A stretch of DNA of 61,370 nucleotides from Myxococcales bacterium. GTDB lineage: Bacteria; Myxococcota_A; Polyangia; Haliangiales; Haliangiaceae. Of the stretch, positions 1 through 9,359 are shown piece by piece. Numbering within the stretch: the stretch's first letter is position 1; each line of letters starts with the position of its first letter. Both the position numbers and the translations under genes were made by a program. Below the pieces are notes generated by a model. The model was given only the letters and a program-made list of their open reading frames with translations, was not told the origin of the DNA and did no database searches. The stretch spans positions 1 to 61,370 of the forward strand of contig JAEUJX010000603.1 in the NCBI GenBank assembly GCA_016794545.1, written 5' to 3'.

Positions 1-1
1 G

Positions 2-1065
<1,064 letters not shown>

Positions 1066-1069
<4 letters not shown>

Positions 1070-2250
1070 GGACCATGCGCAGCCTGCTCGTGCTTCTTGC
1101 CCTCGGTGGCACGGCTGGAGCGGACACGTTCGGCGGGTTCTCGGGCGTCGATCGCCCGTATCAGGTCAACCAGGACAAGGTGTGCACGCCGCTCGTCGTC
1201 ACGAAGGGAGCCGCGTCCGGCATGCCGGCCTGTGACAAGGCGAACGCCGACGTCATGGCGAAGCTCCGGTTCAAGGAGCCGCTGCCGCAGAAGGGCATCG
1301 CGAAGCCGACGTTCGCGGCGACCGCGTCCGGCCGGACGCTCACGATCACGCGCGCGGCGACCGAAACGCCGATCGTCACGTGGGACGCGCCGGATCCGAT
1401 CGGCAAGATCGTCGAGGTCTACGGCAGCCAGTACGACGATCGCGTCGCCGTCGCGTACACCACGCGCCGCATGGGCAAGGAGTTCACCGACATCGTCGCG
1501 TTCGATCTCCAGAAGGACGGCGGCACCAAGCCGCCGCCCGGCGATCCGAACGGGACGATCGTCACGCCGCCGCCGACGACGACGCAGCCGACGCCGCCCG
1601 TCGATCCGAAGGTACAGAAGGCGGTCGACGCGGCGAAGAAGGCGGCGAAGGGGGCCAAGGCGATCGCGGCGTGGAAGGCGGTGCTCGCGCTCGACGCGCA
1701 GCACTCCGAGGCGCTGCTCCAGCTCGCCGCGCAGCAGGCGCAGGCGAAGCAGCCGGCGGAGGCGATGGCCACGCTCGGCACGCTCGCGGCGTCGACGCGC
1801 GCGGACGCGATCGAGATGCTGATCGAGGCGCGCTTCGATCCCGCGTTCGCCTCGCTGCGCGCCGAGCCGGCGTTCCGCGCCAAGGTCGGCCTCGACAGGA
1901 AGCCCGGCGGCACGGTGACCGCCTACGAGCGCCTGATGGGCTTCGGTGGGCAGTGGGAGCAGACGGCGACGTCGTGCGACAAGCCGGAGGTCCGGTTCAC
2001 CGCGACGCGCGACCGCGTCGTGCGCATCCGCGTGAAGTCGCGCTGCGAGGGCATGGCGTACGACCTGCCGTTCAAAGGGACGTGGCGGATCGAGGGCGAC
2101 CGCGTCGTGATCACGATGCCCACCAAGGGCAAGCAGGTGACACAGGCGGACGAGGCGGGCTGCGGCTTCGAGACGCAGGGCGACGAGGACGCGCTGCGGT
2201 GCAACCTCGGGCGCGATATCGAGTTCGTCGTGCTGCCGACGCGCCGCTAG
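1066..2250 (+). CDS. Secreted protein of unknown function with TPR-like middle
   Basis: 394 aa. It begins with a signal peptide (MRTMRSLLVLLALGGTAGA; an alternative ATG lies at 1075). A roughly 150-residue N-terminal domain follows, then a Pro/Thr-rich linker near residues 165-180. Next is a Lys/Ala-rich helical stretch resembling one or two TPR hairpins near residues 185-245 (alternating small residues, AWKAVLALDAQHSEAL). The C-terminal domain has two or three cysteines and alternating hydrophobic strands that may form a small beta sheet. I do not recognise the family. The start overlaps the kinase stop by four bases (ATGA), so it may be a periplasmic partner of that kinase; this is inference. 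Confidence 0.8.
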
Positions 2251-2529
2251 GCAAGTCACCGCGCGGCCGGCTCCCGGGAGATCGCGATCCGTCGGTCCGT
2301 GCGGCAGGGAACGAGAATCTCGAACGCCGCGCGCTGTTCCCATTCCGATTCGCTGCTGTCTGTTCCGTGTTCTGTGCTCTCTGGAGCACGGGTGGCTGGC
2401 GCTTGTCCGGTCTTGTCCGCGCGTCGGCCGGCGTTGGCCGAGCGCCGGACAGTTCGGACAAGCGGTCGCCGCAATCGCGCGGAATCGCACCGCGTGAGCG
2501 CGGCACGAGCGCTGCACTTCGCGGCGCGC
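2251..2529. other. Intergenic stretch with CTTGTCCG repeats
   Basis: No convincing gene. It holds a 6-bp hairpin (GTGCTC 2374-2379, GAGCAC 2384-2389). Near the 3' end CTTGTCCG occurs twice in direct orientation (2402-2409 and 2412-2419) and once inverted (CGGACAAG 2455-2462); the outer pair extends to 9 bp (2401-2409 with 2455-2463). This could be an operator for the lipoprotein gene at 2530, or a terminator for the kinase unit. An in-frame extension of the lipoprotein ORF runs through here but shows no coding character. Confidence 0.4.
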
Positions 2530-3486
2530 ATGCGTATCCACCGTGTCGCCTCCCTTCTCCTCTCGATCTCGTTCCTCGCCTGTAGCTCCGCCGACGAGCC
2601 GGTGCCGGTCGACGCGGCGCCGCTCACGACGGTGCCCGGCGATCCGTCCGGCACGTTCGCGGTGCTCACCGCGCTCGATGTCTCGCCGCCGCCCGACGCC
2701 GAGCGCGTGATCGCCGCGCTCGATCGCGCGGCGTCGGATCCCGCGCGGTTCCTCCTCGAACGCATGGTCGCCGTGTTGCCCGACGGCACCACGAAGACCG
2801 TCGCGCAGGTCGCGATCCCGTTCGTCGCGCCGTGGCTCGACACCAAGCTCGACGTGCTCGCACCGAAGCTCGTGCCCGGGCTGCGCACGATCGCGACCGG
2901 GTTCGCGCGCGTCGCGTCGCACGTCGAGCTGATCGAGCGCTGGTCGATCGAGCCGACTGGCCACGCGATCCGCGCGATCGGCGATGCGCGGTTCGACGTC
3001 GGGCCCGCCCCGGTCGTCGCGCTCGGCGCGATCGGCGTGCCCGACGTGACCGCCACCTTCCGGATGTCGCTCGACGAGACCGGCCTCATCGCCGTGCCGT
3101 CGCACGCGATCGCGCTGCGCTACGGTGCGCTCGTCCGCGCGGGGCTCGAGCTCGCCGTCGCACCGGCCGCGTCGCCCGGCGCCCACGACGTCGCGCAGGC
3201 GCTGGCCGCACTCGTCGACTGCACCGCGCTGTCCGTGCTCGTCGCCGACAAGATCGGCATCGGCTCTCCGGCGATCTACCGCAGCGCGTGCATCGCCGCG
3301 ATGACCGCGGTCGCGGCCGAGCTCGACGAGCGCGTCCGCGCGCTCGACGCGTCGGCCATGCAGCTCGAGCTCGCGGGCGCGGCGACGGGCGTCGACGTCG
3401 ATCACGACAACGACATGGACACGATCCGGAATGGCCGCTGGCTCGGGACGGTCACCGCCACCTTCGCCGGTCAGAGGCAACCGTGA
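2530..3486 (+). CDS. Lipoprotein of unknown function
   Basis: 318 aa. I chose the ATG at 2530 because it gives a clean lipoprotein signal (MRIHRVASLLLSISFLACSSADE, Cys at about residue 18); the open frame extends upstream to 2299 but that part lacks coding character. The mature protein is Ala/Val-rich. It has a segment near residues 150-210 with alternating hydrophobics (FDVGPAPVVALGAIG, VTATFRMSLDETGLIAV) suggesting beta structure. Two C-terminal cysteines (TALSVLVADK...YRSACIAA region) may form a disulfide. The C-terminus holds a DVDHDNDMDTIRNG stretch resembling a calcium-binding Asp-rich loop. I do not recognise the family. Confidence 0.78.
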   Translation: MRIHRVASLLLSISFLACSSADEPVPVDAAPLTTVPGDPSGTFAVLTALDVSPPPDAERVIAALDRAASDPARFLLERMVAVLPDGTTKTVAQVAIPFVAPWLDTKLDVLAPKLVPGLRTIATGFARVASHVELIERWSIEPTGHAIRAIGDARFDVGPAPVVALGAIGVPDVTATFRMSLDETGLIAVPSHAIALRYGALVRAGLELAVAPAASPGAHDVAQALAALVDCTALSVLVADKIGIGSPAIYRSACIAAMTAVAAELDERVRALDASAMQLELAGAATGVDVDHDNDMDTIRNGRWLGTVTATFAGQRQP

Positions 3487-3506
3487 GCCATGCTAGCCTT
3501 GAAGGG

Positions 3507-4091
3507 ATGGCGACGCGGATCACCGTGGAACAGGTCGAACGCATGCTCGACACCGGGCTCCTCGTCGAGGGTGCTCCGCTCGAGCTCATCGACGGAGTCC
3601 TCGTGTACCGGGACCGACGCGACAGGGGCGAAGACCCCATGAGCATCGGCACGCGACACAGCCTCGTCGTCCACCTGCTGTCGAAGCTCGATGCGGAGCT
3701 CGAATCTCGTGGCTGCTGGATGAAGGCGAATGGCGCGGTGCTGCTCTCGCTTTACGATGCGCCACAGCCTGACGCGGCCGTCGTCGCCGGCACGCCCCGC
3801 GACTACACCGATCGGTTTCCTGGCCCGGCGGACGTTCATGCCGTGATCGAGGTCTCGGACTCGTCGCTGCGGCAGGACCGGCGGATCAAGCTCCCGCTCT
3901 ACGCACGCGCGGGGATCGGGCAGTACGTGATCTTCAACCTCCCGCAGGACTGCGTCGAGGTGTACGAGCAACCGGTGGTGAGCGAGGAGCACTACGCCTC
4001 CGTCGCCGTCCTCCGGCGGGGCGATCGGCTCGCCCTGCGGACCGGCGACGGCACCGCGCTGGGCGTCGACGTCGCGCGTCTGCTGCCCTGA
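3507..4091 (+). CDS. Uma2 family (DUF820) PD-(D/E)XK nuclease-like protein
   Basis: 194 aa, starting at the ATG at 3507. Residues about 8-35 match the usual Uma2 opening (LLVEGAPLELIDGVLVY). The core has the family pattern: QPDAAVV (metal-ligand Asp), then HAVIEVSDSS, then RRIKLPLYARAGIGQYVIFNL, which corresponds to the E-x-(S/K)...K...YA..G..EYW motif. The family has a restriction-endonuclease-like fold and is abundant in cyanobacteria and some myxobacteria; its biological role is unsettled. It is a single copy here, 20 bases after the lipoprotein gene, with no partner methylase or toxin/antitoxin visible. Confidence 0.85.
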   Translation: MATRITVEQVERMLDTGLLVEGAPLELIDGVLVYRDRRDRGEDPMSIGTRHSLVVHLLSKLDAELESRGCWMKANGAVLLSLYDAPQPDAAVVAGTPRDYTDRFPGPADVHAVIEVSDSSLRQDRRIKLPLYARAGIGQYVIFNLPQDCVEVYEQPVVSEEHYASVAVLRRGDRLALRTGDGTALGVDVARLLP

Positions 4092-4159
4092 GCGCCGCGG
4101 GACGTAACGCACCTCACACATGAACGTGCGGCGGGGCCCCGGTCACTAACGGGGACGCT

Positions 4160-4825
4160 ATGCTGCTTCGGGTGAAGCGCGAGACCGGCGGGTTCGAACG
4201 CCCGGCGCTGGATCCGGCCGACGAGGCCGATCTGATCGCGCGCTGCCGCGCCGACGATCGGGGCGCGCACGACGAGCTCTATCACCGGTTCCGCCGCCAG
4301 GTCGCGGGGAACCTGTATCGCGTCCTCGGCGACCGCAGCGATCTCGACGACCTCGTGCAGGAGGTGTTCGTGATCGCGTTCCGCGGGCTCGAGCGGTTCC
4401 GGGGCGACGCGCGGCTGGCGACCTGGCTCTACCGGAGCGGCGTCAACGTCGCGCTCGGCCGGATCCGCACGCGGAAGCGCCGCCCGACCGCGATCGGGAT
4501 GGCCGACCTCGACAGCGCGGCGATCGATCCGAGCCTGACCGAGCGGCCCGAGCAGCCCGATCGGACGCTCGAGCGAAGGCAGGACCAGGCGCGCGTGTAC
4601 GCCGCGCTCGAGCAGCTCGCGCCGAAGAAGCGGATCGTGCTGTACCTGCACGAGATCGAGGGGCTCGACCTGAAGGAGATCGCCTACCTGGTCGACTCGA
4701 ACCCGGTGACCGTCCGGACCCGGCTGTTCTACGCGCGGCGCGAGTTCTACCGCGTGCTCGCCGGAGAGGCCGCGGGCGGCGATGCCACCGCGGGCGACCG
4801 CGGCGGCGAAGGCGGCGAGCCGTGA
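4160..4825 (+). CDS. ECF-type RNA polymerase sigma factor
   Basis: 221 aa. Sigma region 2 covers about residues 30-110, including DLVQEVFVIAFRGLERF and ATWLYRSGVNVALGRIRTRKRR. Region 4 covers about 145-205, including LAPKKRIVLYLHEIEGLDLKEIAYLV with the recognition helix NPVTVRTRLFYARRE. It should direct RNA polymerase to its own stress or envelope regulon. The stop overlaps the GTG start of the anti-sigma/FecR gene (GTGA at 4822-4825), the standard sigma/anti-sigma layout. The SD-like GGGGA just before the start lies in the 3' arm of a small hairpin (CCCCG 4137-4141, CGGGG 4150-4154), which could damp translation; this is speculative. The Gly/Glu-rich tail is likely disordered. Confidence 0.93.
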   Translation: MLLRVKRETGGFERPALDPADEADLIARCRADDRGAHDELYHRFRRQVAGNLYRVLGDRSDLDDLVQEVFVIAFRGLERFRGDARLATWLYRSGVNVALGRIRTRKRRPTAIGMADLDSAAIDPSLTERPEQPDRTLERRQDQARVYAALEQLAPKKRIVLYLHEIEGLDLKEIAYLVDSNPVTVRTRLFYARREFYRVLAGEAAGGDATAGDRGGEGGEP

Positions 4826-6321
4826 GCCGGCACGTCAAGCCGCACCGCTGGGCCGATCTGCTGTCGGGCAAGGTCGACGCGGCCGAGCGGGAGACGATGG
4901 AGTCGCACGCAGAGGCCTGCGGGAGGTGCGCGGCCGCGCGAGCGCGCGTCGCACGGGCGAGCGACTCGTTCCCGTCGATCCGCGCGCAGTCGGCGCCGGA
5001 GCTGCCGTGGGACTCGGTGCGCGCGCGCGTGCACTGGTCGGTGTCGAAGGCCAAGCGCGACGGGCAGGGCGCGCCGCCGGCGCGGTGGCCCGCGCTCGCG
5101 TGGGCCGCCGGGGTCGTCGTCGCCACCGGTGCGATCGCGCTCGTGAGCGGTCCTGTCGCGACGCGGCCCGTCGTCGGGGCGGACGGCGTCGCGGTCGCGC
5201 CGGTCGCACCGCCGCCGGCACCGGCGGTGAAGGCGCTCGCGCCGGCGAAGAAGCCGGAGCCCGCCGCGCTCGCGGGGCTCGTCACGCGGGCGACCGCCGG
5301 CGACGTGCTGATCGACGGCGCGCAGCCGGCCGATCTGTTCGCGCAGAAGATCGACGCGGGCACGGTGATCGCGACGGGCGATGCCGCGGTCGACGTGCAG
5401 TTCGGGGACGCGAGCGGCTTCACGCTCGCGCCGCACTCGACGCTGGACGTGGTGCGGTTCGACGCCGAGGCGATCGAGCTCGCGGTCGAGGGCATGATCG
5501 ACATCGAGGTCGCGCCGCGCGCGCCGGGGCAGACGTTCGTCGTGCTCGCCGGCGAGCGGGCGATCGAGGTGCGCGGCACGCAGTTCCGCGTCCGCCACGA
5601 TGCGAAGTCGACGGCCGTGGCGTGTCGCCATGGCCTGGTCGCGGTGCGCGACCGCGCGTCGGGCAAGCAGCCGGCGCTGGTCGGCGCGGCGCGCCGCGTG
5701 GAGCTGCCGACCGGAGCGCAGCTCGCCGACGCGCGCGTGGTCGCCCTGACCGTCGCCGAGCTCGACGCGCTCGCCGAGGCGACGCCGCTCCGCGTGCCGC
5801 TGTGGGATCCGGATACACTCGTGGCCGCGTCGGCGCCGCTCGAGATCGGCGGCGCGGGCAGACGCGAGGTGCGCGTCGATGGCATCGAGGTCGGCAAGGC
5901 GCCGGTGCGCGTGCGGGTGATGCCGGGCCGGCACACGGTGGAGGCGATGGACGCGAGCGGTCGCTACCAGCGCGCGGGCTGGGTCGATGTCGGCCGGACG
6001 CCGGCGCGCCTCGACGTGCGCGCGGACGGCGAGCAGGCGCCTGCGACCGGCACCGGCGTGACGACGCGCCGCGCGCAGCTGCGCGCCGGGATCGATCGCG
6101 CGCGGCTCGGGCGCTGCACCCGCTCGATCCGGAAGCAGGGCCTGACGGGGACCTACGTGCAGGTGGAGATGGCCGTCGATGCGAGCGGCGCCGTGGGGTT
6201 CTTGAACGTGGTGGACACCGACCTGCCATCGACCATCCACGGCTGCGTGCGCGAGGTCCTCGCAGACGTCCGGTTCCAGGCCGGACCCGCGGCGACGTGG
6301 CGCGAGCGCATCGACCTGTAG
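4822..6321 (+). CDS. Membrane anti-sigma factor with FecR domain and AgmX-like C-terminus
   Basis: 499 aa with a GTG start overlapping the ECF stop. Residues about 1-45 form a zinc-binding anti-sigma domain with HxxxCxxC (HAEACGRC). A transmembrane segment lies near residues 92-112 (WAAGVVVATGAIALVSG). A Pro/Ala linker leads to a FecR-like periplasmic domain at about 150-290 (FGDASGFTLAPHSTLDV, RAIEVRGTQFRV). A PEGA-like repeat follows at about 345-400 (REVRVDGIEVGKAPVRVRV). The last 90 residues resemble the AgmX/TonB-like C-terminal domain with two cysteines (RLGRCTRSIRKQGLTG, STIHGCVREVL). It would hold the sigma factor inactive and respond to a periplasmic or outer-membrane cue. The domain combination is unusual. 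Confidence 0.88.
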   Translation: MSRHVKPHRWADLLSGKVDAAERETMESHAEACGRCAAARARVARASDSFPSIRAQSAPELPWDSVRARVHWSVSKAKRDGQGAPPARWPALAWAAGVVVATGAIALVSGPVATRPVVGADGVAVAPVAPPPAPAVKALAPAKKPEPAALAGLVTRATAGDVLIDGAQPADLFAQKIDAGTVIATGDAAVDVQFGDASGFTLAPHSTLDVVRFDAEAIELAVEGMIDIEVAPRAPGQTFVVLAGERAIEVRGTQFRVRHDAKSTAVACRHGLVAVRDRASGKQPALVGAARRVELPTGAQLADARVVALTVAELDALAEATPLRVPLWDPDTLVAASAPLEIGGAGRREVRVDGIEVGKAPVRVRVMPGRHTVEAMDASGRYQRAGWVDVGRTPARLDVRADGEQAPATGTGVTTRRAQLRAGIDRARLGRCTRSIRKQGLTGTYVQVEMAVDASGAVGFLNVVDTDLPSTIHGCVREVLADVRFQAGPAATWRERIDL

Positions 6322-6416
6322 CGACCGTGAGATCCGTCGCGCGCACCCGGTGGCAGCCAGATGTGAACGGCGGTCGTCGGTCGAAACCGGCTTGACCGGT
6401 CTGACCATTCGGTGCG

Positions 6417-7664
6417 ATGCGCATGGGCATGCGAGCGCGCTTCGTGATCGGGTTCCTGCTGGCAACCGGCTGTTCGTCGGATCCGGATCCGTGCGAGGGG
6501 ATCGTCGGCGCGTGCATCGGCCTGACCAGCGGCGCGTCGACGACCGAGGTGCAGACCGCGCTGATCGAGATCGAGCCCGGTGGCACGATCGCGTTCGGCA
6601 AGGGCACGTTCGAGATGACCGGCGAGCTGTCGCTCGACGTCGCGGGCGTGACGCTGGTCGGCGAGGGGATGGACGCGACGATCCTGTCCTACAAGAACCA
6701 GACGAACGGGGCGCAGGGCATCCTCGTGACCGCGGACAACTTCACCGCGAAGGACTTCGCGATCGAGGACACCAAGGGCGACGCGCTCAAGATCCTCGGC
6801 ACGACCGGCGTGACGATCCAGAGGGTGCGCGTCGAGTGGACCGGCGGACCGAAGGAGACCAACGGCGCGTACGGTCTCTACCCGGTGCAGTGCAAGAAGG
6901 TGCTGATCGAGGACTCGGTCGCGAAGGCGGCGTCGGATGCGGGCGTGTACGTCGGCCAGTCGGATCAGATCATCGTGCGCCGCAACCGCGCGGAGCTGAA
7001 CGTCGCCGGGATCGAGATCGAGAACTCGACGAACGCGGACGTCTACGAGAACACCGCGACGACGAACACCGGCGGCATCCTGGTGTTCAACCTCCCGGGG
7101 CTCGACGTCGCGAACGGCGCGCGGACGCGCGTCCACGATAACGAGGTGTTCGACAACAACACCGAGAACTTCGCGCCGGCGGGCAACATCGTCGGCAAGG
7201 TGCCGATGGGCTCGGGCGTCGTGATCCTCGCCGCGCACGAGGTCGAGATCTTCAAGAACACGATCAAGGACCACAAGGCCTTCAACGTCGGGATGGTCAG
7301 CTACGTCCCCGTCGGCACGGTCAACGATCCGGAGTACGACCAGTACCCGACGGCGATCCATATCCACGACAACACGATGACCGGCGTTTCCGACATGCCG
7401 ACCGGCGAGCTCGGTGCGCTCTTGATCACCGCGATCGGCGAGCTCTACCCGAACGGCCCGTTCATCACGCCCGACATCGCGTGGGACGGCGTCGTCGATC
7501 CGGCGCGCACCCCCGGTAACCCGGCCGAGAAGATCTGCATCCACGACAACGGCGACGCGAACTTCATCAACCTCGCGTGGCCGCTGTCCGAGGGCACGCT
7601 GCCGTCGGAGTCGCTGGCGCCGCACGCCTGCACGCTGCCGCCGGTGCCCGCGGTCACGCTGTGA
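6417..7664 (+). CDS. Parallel beta-helix lipoprotein (partner of dihaem cytochrome)
   Basis: About 415 aa. Three in-frame ATGs (6417, 6423, 6429) make the exact start uncertain. The signal ends in a lipobox-like ATGC (FVIGFLLATGCSSD). The mature protein is a run of right-handed beta-helix rungs, for example VLIEDSVAKAASDAGVYV, QIIVRRNRAELNVAGIEIEN, ADVYENTATTNTGGILVFN and VEIFKNTIKDHKAFNVG, with NT/NN turns. This matches the family (TIGR03805-like) known to sit beside a dihaem cytochrome, as here. The next gene starts inside its stop codon (TGATG), so the two are coupled. Function of the pair is unknown; polysaccharide or surface binding is possible. Confidence 0.87.
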   Translation: MRMGMRARFVIGFLLATGCSSDPDPCEGIVGACIGLTSGASTTEVQTALIEIEPGGTIAFGKGTFEMTGELSLDVAGVTLVGEGMDATILSYKNQTNGAQGILVTADNFTAKDFAIEDTKGDALKILGTTGVTIQRVRVEWTGGPKETNGAYGLYPVQCKKVLIEDSVAKAASDAGVYVGQSDQIIVRRNRAELNVAGIEIENSTNADVYENTATTNTGGILVFNLPGLDVANGARTRVHDNEVFDNNTENFAPAGNIVGKVPMGSGVVILAAHEVEIFKNTIKDHKAFNVGMVSYVPVGTVNDPEYDQYPTAIHIHDNTMTGVSDMPTGELGALLITAIGELYPNGPFITPDIAWDGVVDPARTPGNPAEKICIHDNGDANFINLAWPLSEGTLPSESLAPHACTLPPVPAVTL

Positions 7665-8668
7665 TGCGCCACACGCTGCTCCTGATCCTGCTCGCCGCGT
7701 GCGGCGACGGTGGCACCGAGCCGTGCGACCCGCTCGGGCCGATGTGCAAGCAGCTCGCGAGCTACCCGCTCGGCGACGCGGTGCCGTACGCGCTGTCCAC
7801 GCCGCTGTTCTCCGACTACACGGTCAAGGACCGCTCGATCATCCTGCCCGCGGGCGAGTCGCTGGCGTGGCGCGATCGCGACTCGTTCGTCGCCCCGGTC
7901 GGCACGATCGTGGTGAAGACGTTCAGCTACCTCGCCGATCGTCGCGATCCGGCGGGGGCGCGCCGTACGCTGGAGACGCGCCTCCTCATCAAGCAGGACG
8001 CGGGCTGGACCGGCGCGTCGTACGTCTACCCCGAGGCCTCGAACGATCCGGCGGACGCCGAGCTCGCGATCGCCGGCGCGCAGCTGACCACGAGCTGGAC
8101 GCACGCCGACGGCTCGGCAAAGACCAACGACTACGTCGTCCCCAACAAGAACCAGTGCAAGGAGTGCCACGCCGAGCACGACGAGGTGATCGACCTGCTC
8201 GGTCCCAAGGCGCGGCACCTGAACACCGGCGACCAGCTCGCCGAGCTCGTCGACGCGGGTGTGGTGACCGGCGCGCCGCCGCGCGCGCAGTGGCCCGCAG
8301 GCTTCGCCGCATACGATCCGGCGAGCGGTACCGTCGAGCAGCGCGCCCGCGCGTGGCTCGACATCAACTGCTCGTTCTGTCACAACGAGCGCGGCGTCGC
8401 GCGCACGAGCGGGCTCTACCTCACCGCCGAGAACACCGACCCGCTGACCCTCGGCATCTGCAAGCCACCGGTGGCGGCCGGCCGCGGCTCGGGCGGCCGC
8501 CTCTATGGCATCGTGCCCGGCCAGCCCGAGGCGTCGATCATGACGTTCCGCATCGAGTCGACCGAGCCCGACATCCGGATGCCGGAGCTCGGGCGCAACC
8601 TGGTCGACGCCGAGGGCGCCGCGCTGGTGCGGGCGTGGATCGGGCAGCTGCCGGGCAGCTGCCCCTGA
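7664..8668 (+). CDS. SO2930-family dihaem c-type cytochrome lipoprotein
   Basis: 334 aa. It opens with a lipoprotein signal (MRHTLLLILLAACGDGG, lipobox LAAC). Two CxxCH haem-binding motifs are visible: CKECH (Cys 165 and 168) and CSFCH (Cys 236 and 239). The N-terminal part carries the family pattern YALSTPLFSDYTVKDRSI and the C-terminal part MPELGRNLVDAEGAALVRAWI, typical of TIGR03806/SO2930 proteins. It should be a lipid-anchored electron carrier or oxidoreductase in the periplasm or outer membrane. It is translationally coupled to the beta-helix gene. The gene ends 3 bases before the convergent gene at 8672. Confidence 0.9.
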   Translation: MRHTLLLILLAACGDGGTEPCDPLGPMCKQLASYPLGDAVPYALSTPLFSDYTVKDRSIILPAGESLAWRDRDSFVAPVGTIVVKTFSYLADRRDPAGARRTLETRLLIKQDAGWTGASYVYPEASNDPADAELAIAGAQLTTSWTHADGSAKTNDYVVPNKNQCKECHAEHDEVIDLLGPKARHLNTGDQLAELVDAGVVTGAPPRAQWPAGFAAYDPASGTVEQRARAWLDINCSFCHNERGVARTSGLYLTAENTDPLTLGICKPPVAAGRGSGGRLYGIVPGQPEASIMTFRIESTEPDIRMPELGRNLVDAEGAALVRAWIGQLPGSCP

Positions 8669-8671
8669 CGG

Positions 8672-9235
8672 TCACTTGAACCGGACGCCGAGGAACAGCC
8701 GCACACTGCGGTACTCGCCCTCGCGCAGGCTCGGGGCCACGTAGTACGCGAGGTCACCCTCCGCGAGGGGGACGACCTTGTCGCTCTGCTCGAGCGAGCG
8801 GCCGCCCATGCGGAATTCGCCGCCGAGCACGAGGCCACCATCCGCGCGGTACTCGAGGCCGAAGCCGCCCTCGAAGTGGTGGCCGTTGGTCTCGCTGCCG
8901 TACGAGGTGGTCGCGCTGTCGATGCCCATGCCGACCGCGAGCGTCGGGATCAGGCGGCCCTTCGCGACGAGGTCGATCACGAGCGACGCGGTCCCGGTGC
9001 GGATGTCGACGTTGCCCGCGTCGGTCTTGATCTTCTGCGCCTCGAGCTGGCCGGCGATCCGCGGGCTGAGCTGGAGGCGTCCGAACAGGCCGAGCGTGTC
9101 GTTCGGCTCGAGTCCCGCCGCTCCGTCCTCCTTCGACTGGGTGATGCCGAGGTGGACGCCCGCGGTGAACGGGCCGGCGGCGGCCAGGGAGGGCAGGGCG
9201 ACGACGATTGCGGCGGCGAGCGGGCGCAGGGCCAT
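8672..9235 (-). CDS. Small outer-membrane beta-barrel protein
   Basis: 187 aa with a signal peptide (MALRPLAAAIVVALPSLAAA). The mature chain alternates hydrophobic and polar residues in strand-length blocks (GTASLVIDLVAKGRL, HHFEGGFGLEYRADGGLVLGGEFRMGG). It ends in RSVRLFLGVRFK, close to the usual barrel ending with an aromatic near the C-terminus. About 8 strands seem likely, giving an OmpW/OmpX-size barrel of unknown substrate. A possible sigma-54 promoter lies 15 bases upstream of the start. The gene is convergent with the dihaem cytochrome gene, with a 3-base gap. Confidence 0.75.
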   Translation of the reverse strand: MALRPLAAAIVVALPSLAAAGPFTAGVHLGITQSKEDGAAGLEPNDTLGLFGRLQLSPRIAGQLEAQKIKTDAGNVDIRTGTASLVIDLVAKGRLIPTLAVGMGIDSATTSYGSETNGHHFEGGFGLEYRADGGLVLGGEFRMGGRSLEQSDKVVPLAEGDLAYYVAPSLREGEYRSVRLFLGVRFK

Positions 9236-9250
9236 GGTGAATCGATCGAC

Positions 9251-9266
9251 AGCACGCGATGTGCCA
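9251..9266 (-). promoter_or_regulatory. Candidate sigma-54 (-24/-12) promoter for the barrel gene
   Basis: Read on the minus strand the site is TGGCACATCGCGTGCT: a perfect TGGCAC and a GG-N10-GC spacing, with GTGCT in place of TTGCW. It ends 15 bases before the ATG at 9235, so the leader would be only a few bases and no Shine-Dalgarno is seen. The site could be chance in GC-rich DNA. Confidence 0.35.
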
Positions 9267-9359
9267 TCGGCGTCGCCATCGCAAGGCCGCGAAACAACGC
9301 GGGGCGCTCTCGGAAAACCGAGGCCGCTCGCGAAAACCCGTGGCGCGTCGCGTACAGGC

